Of a stretch of DNA of 64,000 nt, positions 10,691 through 23,800 are shown piece by piece. The notes under the pieces were generated by a model, which had not been told where the DNA came from, did no database searches, and saw only the letters and a list, made by a program, of their open reading frames with translations. The stretch lies in contig PTFA01000230.1 of NCBI GenBank assembly GCA_003342895.1, forward strand, positions 620,001-684,000, read 5' to 3'. How positions within the stretch are numbered: the stretch's first letter is position 1; each line of letters begins with the position of its first letter. This DNA comes from Casuarius casuarius (Eukaryota; Chordata; Aves; Casuariiformes; Casuariidae). Made by a program: the position numbers and the translations under genes.

Positions 10691-12917
10691 TAAGGGCCAC
10701 AAACGTCTTTGTGTTGGGGATAATGCTTATTGCTGTAACTTCAGTGAAAATGCATGATCCACGGAGGGCTATCTCAGGCTTCTTTTTGCCTACAGAGGCC
10801 TGTTAACTTTGTGTTGCTCTTAATTTCAGACTAGGGAGTGACTAGGGAGTTTAGTAACATAGCAGTCTACTCCAAGCATGACCTGAACAGAAAAATAAAT
10901 CTTTGGGTTTACATTCCTTTACTGAATTCACCGGGGGGGAAAGGGGGGCAGACTATAAACTGGGTCTGTTTTAAAGAGTATTTCTCCTATTGTTTTGACA
11001 ATTTTTATGACCAATATTAAGATTGCAGCAAGATGCAATATGAACTGAATTCAAAGACTTACTGGAGGCTGGTGACCTTTGTTATAATGAGGCAAGAATG
11101 CTCCTTATATTAATGATTAAAGGTCTGGCTGATTACATGTAAGAAAGAAGCATCACAACATAGCTGTGATGGCAAGTATTGCAATGTATGTGTCTATATC
11201 TAGTGTTTGAAATGTTTTGTTAGTCAGGATTTGTTTCTAATTTTATTCTATGCATCTACTTCAGCAAACAAACAAACAATACCCCTGTATTGTATTACAG
11301 GGAGACATGAATGACCGTGTAGGAAATATTGTCTTTTCCCCAGGAGACTTTTGTCCCCATTTTGGTGCTTAAAGATTTCCTGTGGCGATTGGACTATTTC
11401 TGGCTTTTAATAATTCCTCGCTGGGAAACCGGATTTGGCTTCGCTATTCATTGATGTCATTTAAAAAGATGATGACTGTTTGTTTTGTTTTTCCGTACTA
11501 CAAAGTAAGAAGTATTTCAGTAGGAAAAAATCTGATTTGTGATTTTATCATAATTTGAGGGGCTTATTTAAAAGGTAAAATAAAAGTTGAGCTTTCAAAT
11601 CTTGTTTACAGACAATTAGAAACAGCAAGAAAACTCAATTGTAATACCAAGATATAAATTTTTGGTTTGGATGATACTAAAAAATTGTACACAGCCATAT
11701 TGCCTCGGCATCAAAAATGTTATGCCAAGTAAGTGAGAAGGTGACTTTTGGCAGCTGGCCATAAAGTTGGCTCTTGGATCTGCACTGCATTTGCATGTAA
11801 GGTGGTACATATGATTGCCAAGAGAACCATGGATGTCAGCGAGGCCTTACATGACTATACCTCCATGAATGTTGCTTTAGTTTTGGGGCGTCAGCATTAG
11901 TTGAAGTTGTTCATCCAGTAAACCCAGTAAACCATCATAATCTTCTTTTATTTTTAATTGATGAAACTATAGTCAAAAGCATTCACTAAGTCAGTTACCA
12001 AAGCTCAGCTGAAAGGCAGCAACACATAAGCTAAATTAAATGATTAGTTGCAACCACATGAACATAATTTGCTAAAATATATAGGATATTCCACAGATAC
12101 TTCAGTTATCTCATTTAAAGATAGCTTGCACCAAATTGTAAAGGAAAAGTGTGGGATGAGTTCTGATGTCTTCACTCATAATGGAAATCCAGAATAACAC
12201 TCTAGTGCTGCTCTAGGTCAGTCCTGTGTTCATTCAAACTTTAAGAACAAACCAAAAAGGAAATGAGAACACAGTCTATTCAGAAAAATGACTAGCTTTC
12301 AAAGCCTTTGGCCTCCAGAAGGAATGTAGTCATCTGAGGTCTACAACAAGAACACATGTTGGTTGTGTAAGTAGCATTCCAGATCTTTCAGTTACATGTT
12401 TTGGGTCTGTCCCAAAATCCTCTGGAAAGAATTCCTCACTAAGATATAGTTCAACTTGAGTTATTTCTCTTCCCAGAGAGGTACCCCTTCAGTTAATGGG
12501 AGAATTATTATCAATTCTCTTAATTCCCTAAATATAATGGAAATGTGGTTACAGACAGCCTTCTAATGAGTAAAAAAGAGAGTAACCTTAAACTGGAAAT
12601 AAACAATTATTTGAGGCTTTAATGAACTGGAAAGTAGGGCTTAGAGATTTAACGTTGTTCAAATAAATACATAGTATGTTAGAAAGCATGATCGTATTTA
12701 CAAGCATTTGGGGAGCTTCCTTAAGCATATGGCTGAACACATAGGGATATATATTATTCTCTCCATATGTACTTTTAAATCCCATTGATATTAATACAAG
12801 TAACACATGTGCATATAGACTACACCACGTACTGTCTCTTCTTTCTCCTTATTTCCTTATTAAGGATAATAATAAAACCATAAATACATTCCTTTTTGTT
12901 GTTTTATAAAACATTAT

Positions 12918-12990
12918 GGGTGAATTCCTGATCCTGTGAAAGCTGATGGCCAAACTCTCATGGACTTCATTGCAGAGAGGTTTTATCCTG
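12918..12990. repeat. Ancient inverted-repeat element fragment (ATCCTG...GACTTCATTG)
   Basis: 'gggtgaattcctgatcctg', 'gccaaactctcatggacttc' and 'attgcagagaggttttatcc' follow the pattern GTGAAATCCTGGCCCC...GCAAAACTCCCATTGACTTCAATGGGGCCAGGATTTCACCC. That is an old self-complementary repeat of sauropsid genomes. It sits just before the MIR-like copy at 13010. Confidence 0.6.
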
Positions 12991-13009
12991 TATGTGTTGG
13001 AATGAAGAA

Positions 13010-13112
13010 AGTCTAGTGGTTAGAAAATAAAAGGAGAAGTCAGGACTCTCCAGTTCTGACCACACGCGTTCATTTGACTGCCACTGTGATTTTGGGCAAA
13101 CACTTCCATACC
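13010..13112 (+). repeat. MIR-like SINE, degraded
   Basis: The order of MIR landmarks is visible: 'tctagtggttagaa', 'gaagtcaggactctcc', 'agttctgac', 'gactgccactgtgatttt', 'gggcaaacacttcc'. The MIR consensus carries AGTGGTTAGAGC, GAGTCAGGA, GGTTCTAGTCC, CTGCCACT and TGTGACCTTGGGCAAGTCACTT. This is a tRNA-derived SINE of amniote-wide age, sense on the + strand, with internal deletions. It is directly followed by a different ancient repeat. Confidence 0.8.
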
Positions 13113-13114
13113 CA

Positions 13115-13200
13115 CTAAAGCATGTAAGCACATGCCTACTCTGAACATGTAGGTGCCTACTGAAGGAGGGACTGCTAGCACACTCAGCATTAGCTATGGG
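13115..13200. repeat. Ancient palindromic amniote repeat (GCTTAAGCAC type)
   Basis: The line 'taagcacatgcctactctg', then 'aacatgtaggtgcctactg', then 'gggactgctagcacactc' matches a self-complementary dispersed repeat seen widely in turtles, crocodilians and birds. Its centre reads CCCATTGACTTCAATGGG, flanked by alternating CTTAAGCACATGC motifs. The family name is not certain, and it may be a MITE-like DNA element. The copy is diverged. Confidence 0.6.
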
Positions 13201-14392
13201 ATGAATTTAGCTGTAATAGCAGATGGTTCAGAAGTTTGATGTTTAAGCACAGGTCCATATTAGGGGAGAACAGTTGGAATATGTGTTTGATTAGGTTTAT
13301 GAGATAGGATTTAAATTGCCATCTGCAATAACCAAAACTCAGATATGGTGGCATTTTTTTGCTGAACAAGCCTTGAAGTGTAACTCACTCAGAAAGGTTT
13401 TACTCCTCATTTTCTCTTCACTGTTTGAGAAGACCAAAACAGAATTAAGTAGACAGTGAAACATATGGGGGGCTCTAAGTTTTATCCTAAAATTATATTA
13501 GTAACTGTTAACATTTTTTAAGAAATCACTGTTGCATCTTACTCCCTCTTCCCCCATTTTTGCTTAAATGTGATCCAGCACAAGTCTCATGGGGTTGTAT
13601 TATAGATGGCGATCAACACCACTGAGTTGGGAAAGGAAAAACCGTGTATCAATCAACACTATTGCTATATGAATCTTCTGTGTGCTAATTTGTTTTGTGA
13701 GGGTAATTTATACCTTTTATTTGTTGCAGAAAGTTACAGTAAACCATCTGCTAGGTATTTTCAAATGTTAGTACAATAGCAAGCCTTTAACGGTCTGACT
13801 CATTTCTGTGCCATTCATAAAATACATGGCATCATACAAATTTCTTCAGACACTCACCCAGGAGGGTCTTATTTCAAATAAATACAGATTCTCACAAACA
13901 TTCAACTTGGATCATTAAAAAATGCCCATCAATCTATCACTAGTTTTTATTTCCTAGCAGCTAAGTACTGTTAATGCAACTAAAACCATAAAGTGTCATT
14001 GCTGGGGAAGCCACATGAATGTTTATTTGTAAAGTTGTAATGGAATAGCCCACAAATAGGACATGGTCTCATTGTAAAGCAGCTCTGGGGAAAGAGCAAG
14101 TTTGTATTTTCCAAATTTCAACAGCTGAGACCTTTTCCTCCTCTCTTTGAGTCCCTTCTTCATCACCTGCTGATGCTCAGATTGCCTTCTGCAGTTGCAC
14201 TGCCCACACCTCAGAGTTGTGCAGAGAGCAGAAATATGGAAAACTTCTCTCCCATTACCATTTTAGCTGTGTTTCCTCCCAACAAATTATCCATAAATTG
14301 GCATAATATATGCTTGTTAATTATTATGGTACACCATAGGCACAGTATTGATGAATGTTGTGGAAAAGCCTATTAATAAAGATTTTATAAAA

Positions 14393-14420
14393 GGAAAAAA
14401 AAAGAAAAAAAAGAAAAAAA
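14393..14420. repeat. A-rich simple repeat (GA8)n-like
   Basis: Runs of seven to nine A separated by single G bases over 28 bp. There is no adjacent SINE or processed-gene body, so a retroposition tail is not supported. Confidence 0.85.
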
Positions 14421-14530
14421 GTCAAATGTAACAGCATTAATAGCCTATAAGTATTTGTAGAGATCAGAAATATTTTCTTTTGCCTTCAAGAGAAATCTGG
14501 CAGTGTTTTAAGCAATAATTGTAGAGAACG

Positions 14531-14552
14531 CATAATTGGCTCATAATTGGCT
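14531..14552. repeat. 11-bp tandem duplication
   Basis: 'cataattggct' occurs twice without a gap. It lies in an AT-rich block with further TAATT words. Confidence 0.95.
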
Positions 14553-14580
14553 CCAATTCAATTAATTACAGGTCTACCCA

Positions 14581-14632
14581 AATGCTGAAAATTAATCATG
14601 TGCTTAAATTCATAGCGAAATCAGGGCCAATT
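14581..14632. repeat. Fragment of the GCTTAAGCAC-type ancient repeat
   Basis: 'aatcatgtgcttaaattc' followed by 'gcgaaatcagggcc' resembles one outer arm of the palindromic amniote repeat (ATGTGCTTAA...GAATCGGGGCC). Only about 50 bp are recognisable. Confidence 0.5.
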
Positions 14633-17452
14633 TGATAATCTGAATATACAGCAATCAGCTTTCATTAATTTATATTTAAATAATGTAAAAAACCAAAGCG
14701 TTAACAGAACAGTTTGTAAATATGTAATATAAGTTAGTTATAAGTAAGTTATTGTTGTACAGTCCAACCAAGCACATTAAGAAGTGATTTAAACAGAGCC
14801 TTTCCATCTTACTTATATATTTTTAATGCTACTAGTATAGATTGGTACTTTCAGTTGTGATTAAAGTGTACATGAAAGTGTACATAGTCATTTTTATTGT
14901 CTTAAGCCATTTTGCACATGCCAAAATTTGAGATAGTAAAATCTAGTCACCTGCACTGTGATGTCTCTTTTAGCATGGATTCTGTGTTTATATGTCCAAT
15001 TGTCATTGCCTGGTCTTTTATCGATGATTCTTCTGTACGCCATCCTAATAGGCATGGACTGACCCTTGGAAACAGTTGTTTATGCCTAACATTTGTATTA
15101 TAGGAAATCTCTTCTTGTATGTTTGTGTGTACATTTAAATATAAAAGCTTACACATAGAGTAAAGTAAAACTTCAAATAGTGCTGTCTGGTGAAAGAAAA
15201 AGATTCAGCCAGCTAGACTGTTGGCTTAGATAATTCTATTTCTGTTTTGTCTCTTCCTTGAAGTATTAAGTATCATCTTTTGAGAGGCATTTTACCTTAG
15301 TCTGATACAATCAGAAGTCTTTTTTGGCAGATCCTTACACAAGTCCAGCAGAATAATTGCTGGAGTCTTGCTTTGTTGAGGATTGTTGGTTATAAAAGGG
15401 GAGTCAATTATGTCTGTCCATGTAACTGTCAGTATCTCATATGTATACCTGTGAGATCAGCTCATGACCTGAAAGGCAGGCTTTTAAAAGAGCATATTTT
15501 ACCCTCATTGTTATGGACTGAAGTTAAAAGAAGTTTTTCCTTCTTACTGCTGAGTTTTTGCATTCAAAGTTAACCACTTAAAACAAAAATTAAGAAATAA
15601 TTTTAAAACTGCTTTTGTTTTTCAGTGCTGGAGGTTTTTGAGTGTGAGGATAAAAATTTTTGAGCCTTCCAGGTACTCAAGTATATTTTATATATTTCAA
15701 AACAAGAACTTTTTCTTTCCATCGCCTTGTTTGAGTTGGGATAATTGATGGCTCTATTAAGCCTAATCATTCTTCAAAATATATCCAATCTGCTCTGATT
15801 GACGTGATGACTGCACTGATGTCTTATCACTGCCATCTAGTTGAAGTAACTGTGAGAGTAGGGCTTGTATGAACCATTAGTAGAAAGGTTTGATAGATTG
15901 TGCTCCTGTCTGGAACGGATACTGAACATTCATAAAATTCTTGTCATTTACTTGCTGAAGCAGTATCTTTTCTAGAAGCATATGTAACAGAGACAATGAC
16001 TGTTCTGCCTTAGTTTTTAGTAGTAGTTTTAAAACCTGTTGTCCTTTTTATAAGACGTAGAACTAGGCCTTGTGCTGAATTTTCTTTTTTTGGAATGCAG
16101 CATCTTCCCAAAGGAAGTACATACTTACTAATGACAGAATATTCTTTGGCTTTTTCACGTAAATATTTCGGACATGTGAAGATACGGTGTGTCCGGGATA
16201 AAGGGATTCATATTTGACCGTGGTAGTATGTTAAATCATTCATACAAATAATGATCTCAGGATACATTATGGCCAATGTAAGTGCCCAGGGCGATGACAA
16301 TGGGTCTCAGACGAAGGACGCTGCATTGTTTTGTGAGTTTCACCCAGCACGGAACCAGGGACACTAACGGTTGCAATATAGCCACTTTTTAGTGGCACAA
16401 AGAGAATGCTTTAACACCAGTTCCAACAACAGGTAAAGACTGCCTTCTCCTCTGGTTGAGTCTGTAAGGAAAAGTTATAGCTAGGAGGACTGCCAGAATC
16501 AATTCACAATGCCATTGTTTTAATAAATTATTGTTGCACGCATTGCCCCCTGAACTGAAGCGTTTCAATCATACAGAAGAGTTTCAGGACAAATCTGAAC
16601 ATGTAGTGGTAGAGGTTGTCACTGGCCACAAAATAGGCTTTGCCGTCATGTCATGCCACTCACACAGAATCAAAATAGCATCCCATGGGACCCTGTTTTG
16701 ATTTTTTTCTGCTAATTGTTGGCCAAGTAGGCTCTGTTGTGCTCCCTGGGCTCCCTAAGGCTCCTGTGGTCCTGCTTACTTCTGGTTTCAGATACCACTA
16801 CTAGACTTTCTCAATTCTTCAGGTTTAGTTGTAGACTTTAGCACTGAAGTGAAGACTTAGGAGCATTTTCTCCAAGGTCATTCCTGAGTAGTACCAAAAA
16901 GAAATTGCCATGAACAATGAGCAGATAGTGAAGTTCTGTGGAGTGTGCATTTCTTCTCCATTGTCCCGTACAGGCAGAGAAAGAGTTGATATTTCAATAA
17001 CAATGTTGTTTTCATTTAAAGCATGATTTGATACCAGCAAAATGTGACTGTAGCCTGTAATTCTGAAACATCTTCTTTCAGATTTTGCAAAGATGGGCAA
17101 AGCCCCCCTTTATGAAGAGAAAATGTGTCTTAGAACAACTGTGATTATGAAAGTTCTACTTTTTTAATGCTAAATAAAAGCAAACATTTTTGGTAACTAA
17201 GGCTGCACAATAAAAGAGCCTAGAATGCATTCTTTTGACACAGGTAGGATGGTTAGACTTCATGACTATTAGGAATGATTGTAATTCCCAGCAGAGTAAG
17301 ACACTATCATCTTAATTTCACTCATGTAGATGGTGTTTGCATTAAAAAAAAAATTAAGCGCTTTCTTGCTTTTAATTATAAACCTCCTAAAATGCTGATG
17401 TCTGTAAACAATGTGATTCTAAATAACTACAGTGTGAGAAAATTAAAACATG

Positions 17453-17530
17453 CTTTACACACATGCACACATACATATGCAACCCATATGTATGTGCATG
17501 TGTGTATGTGTATGTATGTATGTTTTTGTT
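17453..17530. repeat. CA/CATA-TG/TATG microsatellite with hairpin
   Basis: A CACACATGCACACATACATATG arm (17458-17479) is followed, after a 5-nt loop, by its near reverse complement (17485-17504). A TGTATGTATG tail runs on to about 17523. The right arm lacks two bases relative to a perfect stem. Confidence 0.85.
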
Positions 17531-19805
17531 TGTTTATGGATACCTTTGTGGAAATTGTTTTCCAGTTAATGTATTTTTTAAGTTGCATGTATGTGATGTT
17601 TTCTCTTTAGTTTTGGTATGACTGTTAATAAGAGACTGAACAAGGAAGAATGTAGTTCATAGTTACTATAAACATAGATGGCGTCTGTATTTTAAAGCAT
17701 AATAATGAGGAAGGAAATGGATTTTAATTAGAATATGTAGGTGTTCTGTCTAATATACATCATATGGTATTGATTTCCAGCATCAATGCCTACTGTAAGT
17801 GTTGCTGTTACATTTTTTCCTTTCAAAAAACTATACTGATCTATTTCATAACTACAGTACCGTTCTCCCCTTTTTATTTTCTTTTAGCTATTCTTTATGT
17901 GAGGGGAATATAATTGCAAAAAGATTTTTCTTATTTACACCAATTTTACTTTAGCGTTCTTTTTCACCACTTTTGTGTTTGACCTGTTAGTGTTTTTAGG
18001 TTTTATAAAGCCAAAAAAGTGATTTCCTCAGTAGAACCATCTGGTGTAGTTTCCTGTGCCTCAACAATGATATGTGTATTATTATCAAGGCCACCCCTGT
18101 GGTTTTCTAAGTAGTCTTGTTACAGCGGTGGTCTTGCAATTCAATTGGAGTGATGGAAAGGTTAGACTAAGGCTTTTTTCAAGTATAAGGTTTCCGGATT
18201 GATAAATTATGTATTGTTGTCATATTTTTGAGACTGACCGATTATGTCATTGTTAACTTGAATGCAGTATCTCTTTAAACAACAGAACCAAGACAATCCT
18301 CTTAAAAAATTCTGCTTTTGCAGCATGCTCTTCTTTTAGACTACCAAATTAAGACATTTTTCAGAAGTAACTTTAAACACATGCCGTGGTCCTATGTTTT
18401 TAATTTTCAGCCATGTTTGGCAATTCATGGAAGAACAAGTAAAAATTGTGAGATGGGTCCGTGTTTAAGAGTTATGCCTACACTTGTGGTAGGACTTGGA
18501 AGAAAACACATTAACATCAACTGAGAGGCAGTATATTACAATATAATGATTTGTTAGCAACTGGTAATACAACACTGGTGTGAAAACAAACCAGACTTTG
18601 CAAAAAAGGGTCTGTTCCACCTTCCAGACTGTCTTGTAGTGGTTTTAACGTGGGGCAACTGCAGATGAGAGTATGGAAGAGAAATGAGTCTCACAAGGGA
18701 GAAGGGATGGCTGCACCAGGGGAGGGAAGACAGGGCACAGCCTGCCGGGGGCCAGAGCTGCGACTGGAAGGAAACCACCACCCCATCACTGGATGGAGTG
18801 TGTTCATTGGAAACTGGAGCTTCAGGGAATTTAACAGCAAAGCTCTCGCCAGTCTCTCTGGAGTGTATGCAAATTGTCTTTTTTTTTTCTTTTTTATTCC
18901 ATGCAAAGTTTATAAATTGGGCAATTTTCTTGGAAATGTTACCATAAAAGTTCTCCAGCCCTCTGCATGCAAAATTTCAAATACTCGCTGTAAAACACAG
19001 ACATCCTAGAGTCCATGAAAAAAAATTATCCAGGTTTTGGGGAGTTTTAATACAAACAAAACATATTCGTTAATCAACTGAATCACTTCCCCTCTTTCCC
19101 CTTTCTCCTCTCCTGAGTGGAAAAAGGCAAAAAAAAAGAAAAGGAAAAAGAAAACAGGTGCGTATACCTTTGAACTTAGAAGTTTTTAGTTCAGTCAGAT
19201 GGTACTTGACAACATTTTAAGGAACTGGAAACAGCATCTTTTATTGGGAAATGTCAGGCAACCTTAGTAACAGGTACTGTTACCAGCCCCACATGCAATA
19301 ATCCAGATAGTTTCTTTTCATTAACTAATCTGTGATTTGCAAGTTTATGTGAATTTTAAAGTAATGCACCACATTCTGAGAAGGCTGTGTAACATACTTG
19401 GTTTTAATTTTAATAGAGGGGAAAAATCCCTTAAAACAGATCATTAAAATTTAATGAGGACATTTTAAAAATCCCATAATGGTTCAATTTACACTGGAAG
19501 TCAAAAATAGTTAATGGTGTTGTTATGTCTGTGTGGTAACATCCTCACTGTACTGTAATGCTTTTCATTTGAAAAGAAACCAGTAAAACGTTGTGGGCAG
19601 TGCATTCCCAGACCCAAGGATTTTAGCCCTCCAACAATTTTAGGTCATTCCACTGAAAGTAGAAGTATTTCAGGGGATATATTAAAATGTCAGGGCACAC
19701 TTTTATTGTACTCTAGCTGTTAATATTCTGTGTATTATTAAGAAGAAGATTAGTTATCAGCAGAGTGACTGTTCTTTCCTTGTCTGGGCATGGAAAAAAA
19801 TGTGA

Positions 19806-19820
19806 TTTTTTTTTTTTTTT
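19806..19820. repeat. Poly-T run (15 nt)
   Basis: Fifteen consecutive T bases following 'gtgat' and preceding 'gagtgggaaac'. Simple homopolymer. Confidence 0.9.
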
Positions 19821-20847
19821 GAGTGGGAAACATTCCCCAAACCCACAGGGTGCACTTAATATGCCACTTTTAGTTTTAGCAGAAATACTTGAATTTTAGC
19901 TGTAGGTGTTTTTGGATGAAGCCTTGACCTAACAACCAATGTTAATGGTCCAAAGATAGAGCAGCTGAACTTTCCAGTTGGCCTTCTTTGGCTGACATTA
20001 AACTTTCCCTGGGGACGGTTAACTTGGTTACCAGGTTAAGTATGTGAAGAAAGCTTATTGCTGTCATGTGCTTGACTCCACTCTCTCTTCCTCTCAAAAT
20101 CCATGTCATTTTTGCAGGAATACAAAGAATGTTATATTTGCAAGGTAGATGAGCAACATTAGCATTTTCTTTCTCCCTGTCCCAATTCAGCTCATTCTTG
20201 TGTCTGAAATAGATTTGCCTGCAGCAGTAGAAGAGGAGAATGAAGTAAACAGTGACTCCCTGTAATTGTCCTGTGCCTGCACCTTGTGTGAGAGCTGTGT
20301 AAAACAGGCAGTGGCTCCCTCAAACACTCTTACAGTTCCTCTTGCAAGCATGTTTAGGTTCCCTGGTGCAGTGGAGGTCCAACAGCTGCTCTTCCCAGCA
20401 GGCAGGGAAGAGCAACTCCTGGTGCCAGTATTTGATGGTAATTGCATTGTTTTTAATGAAATCGGGATTTTGATTTCTTTTCTTAAGTGATCCAGCTATC
20501 TACATTTTCTGTGTTTTCTGTTGTGCAATGGGATTAAAGAATCTCTGATATGGGACTTGAGGAAACAAGATTAGGGGAGATCCTACTCCCTAAATATTAA
20601 TATGAAACATTGGCTGCCTGCAAGGACAAATTGGTAGATTTTTTGTATAAATTTTTTCTCATTTAATAGCCTGAGAAAAGCAGGGCAAACTCAATCATTT
20701 GAAACCTTGAAGAACCATGACCTTCAATTAGGAACTCCTGCTGTAGGTCATTGTATGTATTGTTGTGTCCATGGGACTGCTGGAAATATTAAGCTGAATT
20801 TTACTTGTACCTACATTATATTCATGTTGTTCTCCTATAAAAAGAAC

Positions 20848-20884
20848 AGGCACCATTATGAAAAATGTTAGGCACCATTATGAA
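20848..20884. repeat. 22-bp-spaced direct repeat
   Basis: 'aggcaccattatgaa' at 20848-20862 recurs exactly at 20870-20884, offset by 22 bp. The intervening 'aaatgtt' makes it an imperfect local duplication. Confidence 0.93.
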
Positions 20885-23800
20885 GTAAATGTTCACTCTC
20901 TAAGTTTGCTATTAATAACAAGCTTTGTACTTTTTAGAAACTCACCTTTCTAGCCCAAATTGTGTGTTAATATTTCTTGAACTGCAAATGGGATGGATTT
21001 TTTTTTGTATCAAATCAGATTTTCTTTTGTCAATACACACTCCACAGATTTCTTTAAGCTATGGTGAATTCTATTAATAGAACTTTACTTGTGCCTTACC
21101 TTCTTACATGTGAGGTGTTACTCTATACTGTGGTTGCTTATCAAGGCAGCCTTAATTCTATAATACCTCTCACATATGTTGCTTGTGACATAATGAAAAA
21201 TTGTTACAGATCATACAATCGTGCTGCACTGTGCCTTATTTTCAAGAAAAAGTAATACTTTGTGTTGCTAATGCAGTATTTTCTCCTTACATAATATAAG
21301 CAGATTTTTCCCCTGCATCATTAATTTATTGTCCTGCACTTATTTCCAGACAAACTTTACTCTTCTGTAGCAGGTAGCAATTTCTTTCTTCCACTGAGGT
21401 GTCTTAAATTCAACAAGTATAGTGTTTTTTATATATTGTGTTCATTTTAAAGGGGGAATAATTGACAAGGGAAAAATATTTAAGTTTCCTTTTCATTCTA
21501 TTGCCAGTATTATTATTGATACCCAGGGTAGGTATATATTGAAAATATTACCAGTTTAAAACTTTTCATCTCCCTGGTTACAAGTGAATCTCTCAGGTTA
21601 TCAGAAACTTATCAGGAGGCCTATGATAGGATGGGCATTAGGCTACAGGACAGATGTTCATGAAGGTGAGGGTATGTGGTAGGTCTGTCTCCTGACTAGG
21701 GAAAGCCCAAAAGGTGCTTGGCTACTGCTGGACATGGTGCTTTCTAACATCATAATCTTCTGGTTGCTGGCAGCCCAGCTCTAAAACATACATGCTGAAC
21801 ATAGACTGTGTTTTAAGTGTCTTATTCAGACTGCAGCTAGGGAATTGGCACTGCACCTGTCTGTGAATGTTCCATATATATGTTTCTTTGATGTTTTATT
21901 TCAGCACATAAAACCTCATAAACCTTTTCAATGACTTCTGTACTACAACCATGCCATGCACCACTGGAATGTGACTTGCTGTATCAGTAATACTAGTAGC
22001 AAAAGTAAAACTGATTTGCAAGGGGGAGTTTGTCGTGAAGCAGGCGCTGCTGTGCTCCGTCCCCGCGATGCAAATGCAGACCATGAAGGAGCTCGCATTC
22101 TGAGTTTTTCCAGAGTAACTGTACTATCTAGTGCCTAACATCTAGGAAAATCTTCTTTTTAAAGCAATTCAAGAGGTGCATCTCACCTAAAAACTGGTGT
22201 TGGCTGGAGGAGTTAGAAGTTTGTGCAAGTTCAAATGGTCCAAGCACACTGACACTTGATATAGCTTTTGGTATATCTTTTGGTACAGCTTTTTAATGGA
22301 GTCTTTAATGGGTGGTAAGAAAACAATTTTTAAAAATAGGCTAACCCATCCAGATAGCAATAAAGGGCAAAAGCACATGCTTCAAGGGCTGGTTTGCCAT
22401 TAAGGAGCCACATTAACTGGGAGCAAGTCCCCAGAGGACTCCAGGGCTGCACATTCCTTGCCTGGCTTCCTGGCAACTGAGCATGCTGCCAACAAACCAC
22501 AGGAATTGGTTTGCAGTGAAATCTTGTTCTACTCCAATTATTAACTTCAGCAGGACTTGACATCATCCATTGTGTCTTATATTTATTTATACATGGGGAG
22601 GCAGAGGCTGGCAGAAGAGAAAGAGGTTCTGTGCCCTTGCAGAGTTACCCAGTACACCTGTGATAGTGACAGACACAATTTGGCTCTAAAAGTGACCTCA
22701 GGACATATTAAAATTCCATTTAACAATTTACCAGTATAAACAGGAAGTGTAATAAAGAGTTTTCGCCTGGCCCACTCTGTGCCAGTTTTCAGCCTCAAGT
22801 ATGGCAGAATGATGAAACTGGTGCACGACTGCCTACTCCTTGTAATTAAGCAAATTATACATTCCTCAAAGAAGGCTTTTTTGTTGCACATCTAGGTCAC
22901 ATCTAGAGAAGGGCAGCATAAAACCAGCAGGCACAGATGTAAAACTTTAGCTGGCAGAGAACCAAATTTGAGTAAAAAGTGCATCCAAAACTAAAAAGTA
23001 AGTTAATCATCGTTGTTACCACATTCATTTTGAAGAGATTACAGAAAACAGAGTTAAATAATAGCAGAAATAGGCACTTAAGGCATTTGCCTTTGAAGCA
23101 CACTATACTATGCACGAAGTGACCCCTCAGTTCCCTTGGTTTTATTTACTCGTATGAGGTTTTTAAACAAACTGTATAATGAAATTGCACACTGATGATA
23201 GGCATTTACTTCCACTGATTTGTAGTGGTTTGAACATGTAAATACAATCTGTCATAAGTGTTTCAAGTTAGGGAAAAATTCCAACTTCTGAAAATACTAT
23301 CTTAACAATGTCTTAAGTAGTTGAATATGCTCTGTAGTTGCTTGTAAAATAGGTAACTCCTAACTAAGCTAGTAGTTTTATTAGCAGTGGTCTTAAAGCA
23401 ATCTTTTTTGCCTACACGTTGATTTTCATGGGGAGGTTGAGTCATATGAAGTCTCTTTCACTGAAATAATCCATTAACTTGTCACTGCAAATTTTGGGCT
23501 GTTTTGGTATTAGAAAGCACTGCTGGAGCTTACAGTGTTACTACACTTTCTTGGAGGGAAAAATAACAGTCTTTTATATTTCATGAAGGCAGATAAAAGC
23601 TAGAAAATAAAACTGCCTGCAAACAAGAGTAAAATTGCAATGTTCGGGCACAGGATGAAAGCTGGAATCTGGAGTCCCACCCAGAACCAACTCTGCGGCA
23701 GCTAGAAAGAGCACTGTCTGCTGGAGATGCCTTGCAGAGACTGCAAACAAAGCAATTCATGCTCCGGAGGAGCTTAGCTGATGCTGGTATTCTGCATCCT

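Noticed and set aside
14393..14420. Poly-A tail of a processed pseudogene or SINE
   Set aside because: The A-run is broken by G at regular spacing, and no retroposed body or target-site duplication is visible upstream.
17275..17610. 111-codon plus-strand open frame
   Set aside because: A large part of it is a translated CA/TG microsatellite (His-Thr-Cys and Val-Cys-Met runs). No homology is recognised.
18650..19009. 119-codon plus-strand open frame
   Set aside because: Overlapping frames on both strands are also open, it contains a phenylalanine run from a poly-T tract, and no family is recognised.
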